14,822 nucleotides of DNA from an uncultured Parabacteroides sp. (GTDB taxonomy: Bacteria; Bacteroidota; Bacteroidia; Bacteroidales; Tannerellaceae). The stretch covers positions 1 through 14,822 of the forward strand of contig URZO01000097.1 of the NCBI GenBank assembly GCA_900552465.1, in the 5' to 3' direction. Both the position numbers and the translations under genes were made by a program. Of this stretch, positions 1-5,583 are shown piece by piece. Every line of letters starts with the position of its first letter. The stretch's first letter is position 1. The notes beneath the pieces were generated by a model that saw only the letters and a program-made list of their open reading frames with translations, searched no databases and was not told where the DNA came from.

Positions 1-70
1 CGATCGTTCGCTTGCCGCCGGACGATCGTTCACCGCCCAGCGGACGATCGTTCACTGGGCGTCGGACGAT
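1..70. repeat. Array of 22-bp repeats with palindromic ACGATCGT core
   Basis: The motif CGGACGATCGTTCAC occurs at 19-33 and 41-55, its last part at 1-9, and its first eight bases at 63-70. All four are exactly 22 bp apart. The core ACGATCGT (22-29, 44-51) is a perfect palindrome. The variable spacers carry a perfect inverted repeat, CGCCCAG (34-40) and CTGGGCG (55-61), which encloses the third unit. The array is cut by the window edge, so its full length is unknown. It could be a dispersed intergenic repeat or a set of binding sites two helical turns apart. The sequence alone cannot decide between these. Confidence 0.75.
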
Positions 71-157
71 TAATTGTATGCATGGAAAGAGGTAATGGGA
101 TGTGATGGATGAGTTAAAATATAAGGATGAAACGGTTAAAGGGTCGGAATAATAAAC

Positions 158-165
158 TATCTTTG
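158..165 (+). promoter_or_regulatory. Promoter-like -7 box ahead of rhuM remnant
   Basis: TATCTTTG matches the Bacteroidetes -7 consensus TAnnTTTG and lies about 28 bases before the first ATG of the rhuM remnant. No clear -33 TTTG element is visible at the usual spacing. The broken gene may therefore still be transcribed. Confidence 0.4.
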
Positions 166-192
166 TTGTAATCGGATAGCCAATTTAGAATC

Positions 193-1064
193 ATGCAAGA
201 TCGACAAGACGAAATACTAATTTACCAGTCCCAGGATGGAACTATTAAAGTTGATGTTCTATTTGAAGGGGAAACCGTATGGCTGACACAAGCACAGCTC
301 TGCACGTTGTTTGGGAAATCCAAAGCGACAATAAGCGAACACATTAAACATATCTTTGAAGAGGGAGAACTAAATCCTGATGCAGTTGTTCGGAAATTCC
401 GAACAACTGCCGAAGATGGAAAAGAATATAGTACTAACTTCTACAACCTCGACGTCATCATCTCCGTCGGCTACCGCGTAAAGTCACAACAAGGCACACA
501 GTTCCGTATCTGGGCCACACAAAGGCTTCGCGAATACATTATCAAAGGCTTTGCCCTCAACGACGAGCGTTTCAAAACGGGCTCTTCCATGAATTATTTC
601 CGGGAGTTGCTGGAACGTATCCGGGAGATCCGGCTTTCGGAACGGATGTTTTATCAGCAGATCAAAGACATTTATGCAACAAGCATTGACTACGATCCAT
701 CCGACGAAATGACGCTTTCTTTTTATAAAGAGGTACAAAACAAGCTGCTTTGGGCGGTCAGCGGAAAGACTGCGGCAGAACTGATTTACTATCGGGCAAA
801 CGCTTCGCTGCCGATGATGGGATTAACTTCCACAAGCCGATGTATATGAAAGACTGGGTGGAAAAGCTGAAGTTAGTCTTGACGATGAACGAGAAAAGCA
901 TTTTAGAAGATGCCGGACGCATTTCCCATCAACTGGCTGTACAAAAGGCGGAACACGAATATACCCAATATAAAGAGGTACAGCGCGCATTGGAGCATTT
1001 GAACAGCATTAAGGAATTGGATGAAGACCTTAAACGACTAAAGGGGAAACCGGGGAAGAAATGA
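193..1064 (+). pseudogene. rhuM: RhuM-family protein, inactivated by an internal frame-disrupting deletion
   Basis: The first reading frame (193-849) starts with a RhuM N-terminal region, including a helix-turn-helix-like stretch around residues 30-58 (WLTQAQLCTLFGKSKATISE) and the family core up to about residue 213 (PMMGLTS). It then runs out of frame and stops at 849. The conserved C-terminal part (HKPMYMKDWVEKL onward) continues in another frame from about 831 to the stop at 1064. Intact RhuM proteins are usually about 330 residues and, from memory, have several dozen residues between MGLTS and PMYMKDW. Here these motifs are practically adjacent. I infer a deletion of roughly 140 bp, not a multiple of three, with its junction near 823-833. 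RhuM was named from a Salmonella pathogenicity island. Its biochemical role is not settled, and homologues often sit in accessory DNA. The remnant ends 10 bp from the end of cca. Confidence 0.85.
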
Positions 1065-1074
1065 GGCTTTGCCC

Positions 1075-2508
1075 TCACTTCCCAACCGGTTTAAGTCCCA
1101 TCTTCTCCGCCCTCTGAAGCATAAAAGCATGGGCGGCTTCGTGTTCGTTGGGAATCACGCCGTCGAGGATCGCGTTCTTGATCGCTTCTTTCAGCACACC
1201 GACCGGCTGCGAAGGCGGCAGGCCGAAAGTTTCCATGATCTCCTCTCCCGTTACAGGCGGCTGGAAATTGCGGACGCGGTCTTTCTCTTCGATCTCGGCG
1301 AGCTTACTGCGGACTTTCTGGAAGTTGGCAAGGAAGCGGCGCACCTTTTCGGGGTTCTTGCTGGTGATATCGGCTTCGCAGAGTTTCATCAGGTCGTCAA
1401 TGTCGTCTCCCGCATCAAACAGAAGGCGGCGGATAGCGGAATCCGTCACTTCGTCGTCCGACAAGGCAATCGGACGCATGTGCAGACTGACCATCTTCTG
1501 AACATATTTCATCTTCTCGTTCATCGGCAGCTTCATCTTGCGGAAGATACCGGGAATCATCTTCTCCCCGATGAAATTATGATTGTGGAACGTCCAGCCC
1601 AGACGCGGGTCGAAACGTTTCGTCGCCGGTTTGGCTATGTCATGGAAAAGCGCGCTCCAGCGAAGCCACAGGTTATCGGTCGTCTTGCTCAGGCGGTCGA
1701 GCACCATCAGCGTGTGGGCGAAGTTCTCTTTATGCCCGATGCCTTCTTTCGTCTCTACGCCTTTCAGGGCGCAAAGTTCCGGGAAAATCAAAGGCAACAG
1801 GCCGCAACGGTCCAGCAGGTCAAAGCCGACAGAGGGCTTGGGCGAGAGGACGATCTTATTTAATTCATCCACAATGCGCTCCTTGGAGATGATAGAGATA
1901 CGCTCCTTGTTACGCTCGATCGCATCAAACGTGTCGGGATCGATAAAAAAGCCTAACTGGGTGGCGAACCGGACGGCACGCATCATGCGCAACGGGTCGT
2001 CACTGAATGTAATATCCGGGTCGAGCGGCGTGCGAATCAGCAGGTTATCCATATCGGTCAGTCCGTCGAACGGATCGACAAGCTCACCGTAGCGGTCTTT
2101 GTTCAGGCAAAGAGCCAAGGCGTTGATCGTAAAGTCGCGGCGGTTCTGGTCGTCCTCGAGCGTACCGTCTTCGACAACCGGTTTGCGGCTGTCGTGTGTA
2201 TAAGACTCCTTTCGGGCACCGACAAACTCCAATTCCAGATCGCCGGCTTTCACCTGTGCCGTGCCGAAATTCTTGAATACGGAAAGGTGGGCGCCGCGTC
2301 CCAACTTCCCGGCCACTGCTTTTGCCAGTTCGATACCGCTGCCTACGGCTACAACATCGATGTCTTTGGACGGACGGCGGAGAAAAATATCCCGCACATA
2401 GCCGCCTATCACATAAGCTTCAACTCCTAACTCGTCCGCCGCTTCCGATACCAACCGGAAAGGCTTCGCAGAAATATGTTTTAATATGTCTTCTTGCTCT
2501 ATATACAT
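1075..2508 (-). CDS. cca: CCA tRNA nucleotidyltransferase (poly(A) polymerase family, HD domain)
   Basis: This 477-residue protein has the class II nucleotidyltransferase head domain. GGYVRD is at residues 35-40, the metal-binding DID at 49-51, RRDFTINAL at 123-131, and the DPLRMMRAVRFA helix at 171-182. A C-terminal HD domain follows, with LFHDIAKP around 288-294 and FHNH near 307-310. Proteins of this layout add or repair the 3' CCA end of tRNAs in the cytoplasm, using CTP and ATP. The HD domain is typical of forms with extra phosphohydrolase activity. Poly(A) polymerase is the alternative annotation, but a single HD-containing enzyme in Bacteroidales is usually the CCA-adding one. The start at 2508 gives the normal N-terminus and has a TAnnTTTG box 38 bases upstream. 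The gene converges on the rhuM remnant with only 10 bp between stop codons and no terminator. Confidence 0.93.
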   Translation of the reverse strand: MYIEQEDILKHISAKPFRLVSEAADELGVEAYVIGGYVRDIFLRRPSKDIDVVAVGSGIELAKAVAGKLGRGAHLSVFKNFGTAQVKAGDLELEFVGARKESYTHDSRKPVVEDGTLEDDQNRRDFTINALALCLNKDRYGELVDPFDGLTDMDNLLIRTPLDPDITFSDDPLRMMRAVRFATQLGFFIDPDTFDAIERNKERISIISKERIVDELNKIVLSPKPSVGFDLLDRCGLLPLIFPELCALKGVETKEGIGHKENFAHTLMVLDRLSKTTDNLWLRWSALFHDIAKPATKRFDPRLGWTFHNHNFIGEKMIPGIFRKMKLPMNEKMKYVQKMVSLHMRPIALSDDEVTDSAIRRLLFDAGDDIDDLMKLCEADITSKNPEKVRRFLANFQKVRSKLAEIEEKDRVRNFQPPVTGEEIMETFGLPPSQPVGVLKEAIKNAILDGVIPNEHEAAHAFMLQRAEKMGLKPVGK

Positions 2509-2545
2509 AAATACTATTATTTATCCTTTTCCGATAAATTGCCTG

Positions 2546-2553
2546 CAAAGATA
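2546..2553 (-). promoter_or_regulatory. Promoter-like -7 box for cca
   Basis: On the - strand this reads TATCTTTG, a match to the Bacteroidetes -7 consensus TAnnTTTG, 38 bases upstream of the cca ATG. No convincing -33 element is visible. It lies back to back with the ddl box at 2578-2585 in a 109-bp divergent intergenic region. Confidence 0.5.
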
Positions 2554-2577
2554 ATCAAATTCTTGCGGGGAGAGTAG

Positions 2578-2585
2578 TATATTTG
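2578..2585 (+). promoter_or_regulatory. Promoter-like -7 box for ddl
   Basis: TATATTTG matches the Bacteroidetes -7 consensus TAnnTTTG, 32 bases before the ddl ATG at 2618. A TTG lies at 2563-2565, but its spacing is shorter than usual for a -33 element. Confidence 0.5.
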
Positions 2586-2617
2586 CGCCCCGTTAGATAC
2601 AAATAACTTATACATAC

Positions 2618-3706
2618 ATGAACACAACAGTAGCAATTATATTCGGAGGGAAATCAGCCGAACATAAAGTTTCATTAAAGTCCGCAACAAATATATTCAA
2701 TGCCATAGACAGGACTAAGTTCACCCCATTATTGATCGGGATCGACAAAGCCGGCAATTGGTTCTATAACACCGGTTACGAAACCGAGAATATAGATTTG
2801 GCCAATCATGATTATTTCACAGATGCAACGCCTGTTTACCTGTCTCATTCCGCCAATGATTCCATTCATGTTGTCAGCCTCGAAACCAACACTGTCCTAA
2901 CCGGTTTTCATTTTGCATTTCCAATCATACACGGAACAAATGGAGAAGACGGGACCTTGCAAGGATTACTCAAATCCATGAATATTCCTTTTGTCGGTCC
3001 CGATGTATTAGGTTCTGCCATAGCAATGGACAAGGATGTAACCAAACGCCTGCTGAAAGCGTCCGGTATCCCTGTCGCCAATTCCTATACATTATATAGA
3101 CATATACCTCTTGAACATTCATTTACTGAAATCACATCCACCTTAGGACTTCCCCTTTTCATCAAGCCGGCGAACGCAGGTTCTTCAGTAGGAGTAAGCA
3201 AAGTAACGGACGAAAATGAGTTCAAGGCTGCTTTATCGACAGCTTTTCGATATGATAATAAAATCCTGGTAGAAGAGGCCATTATAGGAAAGGAAATCGA
3301 ATGTGCCGTTTTAGGCAACGAACAATTGCACGCATCTGTTGTCGGAGAGATTGTAGCAACTAAAGATTTCTATTCTTATGACGCCAAATATATAAGTTCG
3401 TCCGGAGCCAGACTGCAAATACCCGCTGAAATAGACGAAGCTCTTTCCAATGAGATCAGAGAATGTGCAATAAAAGCCTGCGAAATAATTTGTTGCGAAG
3501 GGATGTCACGAGTCGACTTCTTCCTTACAAAGGATAATAAGTTCGTATTGAACGAGATCAACACTTTACCCGGATTCACTGAAATCAGCATGTATCCGAA
3601 GCTCTGGGAACAAACCGGTATTTCATATACAAACCTGATAACAGAACTGATCTCTTTAGCTCAACAAAGACACAGCCGGGATTGCAGGCTATCGATAGAA
3701 ATGTAA
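2618..3706 (+). CDS. ddl: D-alanine--D-alanine ligase, DdlA type
   Basis: This 362-residue ATP-grasp ligase joins two D-alanines in the cytoplasm to supply the end of the peptidoglycan stem peptide. The N-terminal substrate motif is IIFGGKSAEHKVSLKSA (residues 7-23). IHGTNGEDGTLQG is at 104-116, FIKPANAGSSVGVSKV at 181-196, and the metal-binding LNEINTLPGF at 311-320. The omega-loop motif DAKY has Lys257 and Tyr258. Tyrosine there is typical of D-Ala-D-Ala enzymes, whereas D-Ala-D-lactate ligases have Phe at this place or lack the motif. Length and motifs, including ISMYPKLW and the LISLAQQRH tail, recall E. coli DdlA rather than the shorter DdlB type. The gene stands alone, outside any mur cluster, with its own promoter. 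Bacteroidales often carry another ddl elsewhere, so this may be a second copy. Confidence 0.93.
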   Translation: MNTTVAIIFGGKSAEHKVSLKSATNIFNAIDRTKFTPLLIGIDKAGNWFYNTGYETENIDLANHDYFTDATPVYLSHSANDSIHVVSLETNTVLTGFHFAFPIIHGTNGEDGTLQGLLKSMNIPFVGPDVLGSAIAMDKDVTKRLLKASGIPVANSYTLYRHIPLEHSFTEITSTLGLPLFIKPANAGSSVGVSKVTDENEFKAALSTAFRYDNKILVEEAIIGKEIECAVLGNEQLHASVVGEIVATKDFYSYDAKYISSSGARLQIPAEIDEALSNEIRECAIKACEIICCEGMSRVDFFLTKDNKFVLNEINTLPGFTEISMYPKLWEQTGISYTNLITELISLAQQRHSRDCRLSIEM

Positions 3707-3738
3707 TATCGAATCTACTCTTTTTCAGTTTTTATGTC

Positions 3739-3746
3739 TACTTTTG
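3739..3746 (+). promoter_or_regulatory. Promoter-like -7 box for the lipoprotein gene
   Basis: TACTTTTG matches TAnnTTTG and lies 45 bases before the ATG at 3792. It overlaps an upstream in-frame TTG at 3744, which argues against that TTG as the start because it would lie upstream of the transcription start. No clear -33 element is visible. Confidence 0.4.
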
Positions 3747-3791
3747 AAACGGATTAAGAGAATAAGAAATAGACAATTAAGATTTATCATA

Positions 3792-4637
3792 ATGAAGAAG
3801 TCAGCAATCTGTATAGCACTTGCAGCCGTAACACTGATTGGTTGCAACAATGACGAAAAGAAAGCGCAGGCGCGGCTGGACAGTGCCCGGAATATGTATG
3901 AACGGAATGAACTCTTTGCCGCCAAGAGCGAGATAGACAGTATCCGTATCCTGTATCCGAAAGAATTCAAGGTTATCCGCGAAGGTCTGACCTTGATGCG
4001 CCAGGTGGAACAAAAAGAGGCGGAGCGTAACCTGGCCTTTTGTGACAGCCTGCTTCCAATCCGGCAACAGGAACTGGAAGGCCTGAAGAAAGGCTTCAAC
4101 CTGGAGAAAGATTCCGCCTACAACGAGATCGGCAACTACGTCTCTAAACAGCAGACTATCGAACGTAACATCCAACGCAGTTACATTCGTTCAGGCGTAA
4201 ACGAGAAAGGCGAGATGTATCTGGCAAGCGTCTATTTCGGAGCCAACCCGCTCAACCATACCGGCATCAAACTGAGTACGAAGGACGGCCTTTTCGCCGA
4301 AACTCCCGCTATCCCTTATGACGGTGGCTTGAATTACCGATTCAAGGATTTGGGAAATACAACGGAAGTTGTCACCTATCAGGGAGAGAAATGCGAAGAT
4401 GCCGTCAAGTTTATCTTCTCCAATCAGAAAGAGCGTATCAAAGTGGAATATACCGGCGGTAAGCCTTACGTGCTCTATATAGCCGATGCCGACAAGAAAG
4501 CAATTGCTTCGACCTACGAATTGGCTGTCGTATTAAGCGACATCGAGAAACTGACAAAAGAGAAGGAAAAGTCTATCAAGAAGCTGGCTTATCTGGAAAA
4601 GAAACTTTCAGGGGAACAAGAGGCTCAAGATAAGTAG
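3792..4637 (+). CDS. Lipoprotein of unknown function with helical N- and C-terminal regions
   Basis: I chose the ATG at 3792 (281 residues) because it places a clean lipoprotein signal at the N-terminus: MKKSA, a hydrophobic stretch, then the lipobox LIGC with Cys18. A longer form from a TTG at 3744 would bury this signal and overlap the promoter box. After the cysteine comes NNDEKK; acidic residues this close to the lipid site resemble Bacteroidetes surface-export signals, so an outer-membrane, possibly surface, location is plausible. Residues 22-130 are charged and helical, with a TPR-like start (ARLDSARNMYERNELFAAKSE). Residues about 140-235 look beta-rich. The last 40 residues are Lys/Glu-rich and likely coiled coil. 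I recognise no enzymatic motif and assign no function. The gene ends ahead of a strong terminator. Confidence 0.85.
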   Translation: MKKSAICIALAAVTLIGCNNDEKKAQARLDSARNMYERNELFAAKSEIDSIRILYPKEFKVIREGLTLMRQVEQKEAERNLAFCDSLLPIRQQELEGLKKGFNLEKDSAYNEIGNYVSKQQTIERNIQRSYIRSGVNEKGEMYLASVYFGANPLNHTGIKLSTKDGLFAETPAIPYDGGLNYRFKDLGNTTEVVTYQGEKCEDAVKFIFSNQKERIKVEYTGGKPYVLYIADADKKAIASTYELAVVLSDIEKLTKEKEKSIKKLAYLEKKLSGEQEAQDK

Positions 4638-4674
4638 CAAGTCTTTAACCTGCCCCATCTATAAACAGATTCTC

Positions 4675-4727
4675 AAAAGAAGTGCTCCCCAAAAGTTCTT
4701 TATCGAATTTTGGGGAGTACTTCTTTT
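4675..4727. terminator. Bidirectional intrinsic terminator
   Basis: A 20-bp inverted repeat (4675-4694 and 4708-4727) with one internal mismatch encloses a 13-base loop. The arms begin and end with AAAA and TTTT, so each strand has a U-run at the end of its hairpin. It lies between the convergent lipoprotein gene and the 257-residue membrane protein gene and can end both transcripts. Confidence 0.88.
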
Positions 4728-4737
4728 AAAGCAGGAT

Positions 4738-5511
4738 TCACAGAAAAAGGCTTTTATTATAATCAATAGTCTTCACCTTTTCGATAATGGCATTAATATC
4801 CAACGGCTTCTGTATATCAATATAAAAATCAGAGTTATGTAAAGCGATATACTTATTTGCCTCCGAAATACTCATCTTCTGATTCGGTTGAAACTGCTGA
4901 GTAGTGAAAAAATCGACATGATCCTCTCCTAAAATATCACTCCACTCGATTTTAACGATATGGAACTGATCCAATTGCCAGTAGTATGTTTCAGCAATGC
5001 TACTTAATTGATCTCTCAGTTGGGTATAAAAGGCATGATTATTAGTACTGGTATATGCTTCCAATACCCCCGTTGCATTTCTTGTGACAGTTCCGGTTGC
5101 ATAGTAAAACTGTACAGGGAAGATCGTTTTTATTCCTTCTTCATTGCTGATTTCAAAAAAGCTATAGACCGTTATTTCCTTTGTATCTATGGAATATCCT
5201 TCATTTTTAATGTAAATTTCATCCCTCATACAATCCCCCGAACTATTTTTCTGGGAATATTCTTCGATTTGAAATCTCGGCCTATGTTCAAACTGAAAGA
5301 TAGCCATCTGCTGTTCTGATATATTCTGTTGGCGCTCTTGCAGCTCCAACTGACGAATTGAAATATCAGTCTGCTTATAAGTGAGATACGGTACTAATCC
5401 AAATACGATGACAATTTCTAAGATCATCCGAAAAAACTCAATAGGTTTTTCTTTCCAAGATTGGACTATAGAGCTAAATAGCTTTTTCACGTACATATTT
5501 AATTTCTTCAT
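4738..5511 (-). CDS. Membrane-anchored protein of unknown function
   Basis: This 257-residue protein has a short basic N-terminus and one hydrophobic segment at about residues 25-44 (FFRMILEIVIVFGLVPYLTY). A glutamine-rich helical, probably coiled-coil stretch follows at about 47-75 (ISIRQLELQERQQNISEQQM). A soluble domain of about 180 residues completes it. I recognise no catalytic motif. The domain contains IYIKNEGYSIDTKEITVYSF, a beta-strand-like segment often seen in hypothetical single-pass proteins. The gene is visibly richer in A+T than its neighbours, which may indicate later acquisition. An intrinsic terminator ends 18 bases before the start codon and no promoter box lies between them, so transcription may depend on read-through. 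Met6 is an alternative start. Confidence 0.75.
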   Translation of the reverse strand: MKKLNMYVKKLFSSIVQSWKEKPIEFFRMILEIVIVFGLVPYLTYKQTDISIRQLELQERQQNISEQQMAIFQFEHRPRFQIEEYSQKNSSGDCMRDEIYIKNEGYSIDTKEITVYSFFEISNEEGIKTIFPVQFYYATGTVTRNATGVLEAYTSTNNHAFYTQLRDQLSSIAETYYWQLDQFHIVKIEWSDILGEDHVDFFTTQQFQPNQKMSISEANKYIALHNSDFYIDIQKPLDINAIIEKVKTIDYNKSLFL

Positions 5512-5529
5512 TTTATTCCATTCGTAAAT

Positions 5530-5564
5530 AAAAAAGAGGAGTCCACTTGACGTGAACCCCTCTT
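5530..5564 (-). terminator. Intrinsic terminator of the secreted-protein gene
   Basis: On the - strand a hairpin with outer stem AAGAGG/CCTCTT and inner stem GTG/CAC, interrupted by single mismatches, is followed directly by six T residues. It lies 20 bases after the stop codon of the secreted protein and immediately before the start of the 257-residue membrane protein gene, so it could also act as an attenuator for that gene. Confidence 0.8.
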
Positions 5565-5583
5565 CCCATTTATTAGATGTAAA

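Noticed and set aside
1..70. Possible CRISPR array at the left edge
   Set aside because: The period is 22 bp and the repeat itself covers most of it, leaving spacers of only 7-10 bp. No cas gene is present.
1069..1863. A 264-codon open frame on the + strand across cca
   Set aside because: It is antisense to the well-supported cca gene, shows no recognisable domain, and is explained by the codon bias of the opposite strand.
2618..3706. Possible vancomycin-type D-Ala-D-lactate ligase
   Set aside because: The omega-loop DAKY motif with Tyr258 and the DdlA-like motifs indicate D-Ala-D-Ala activity, and no vanH or vanX genes lie nearby.
3744..3791. TTG start extending the lipoprotein by 16 residues
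   Set aside because: It would bury the lipoprotein signal peptide and overlaps the likely -7 promoter box.
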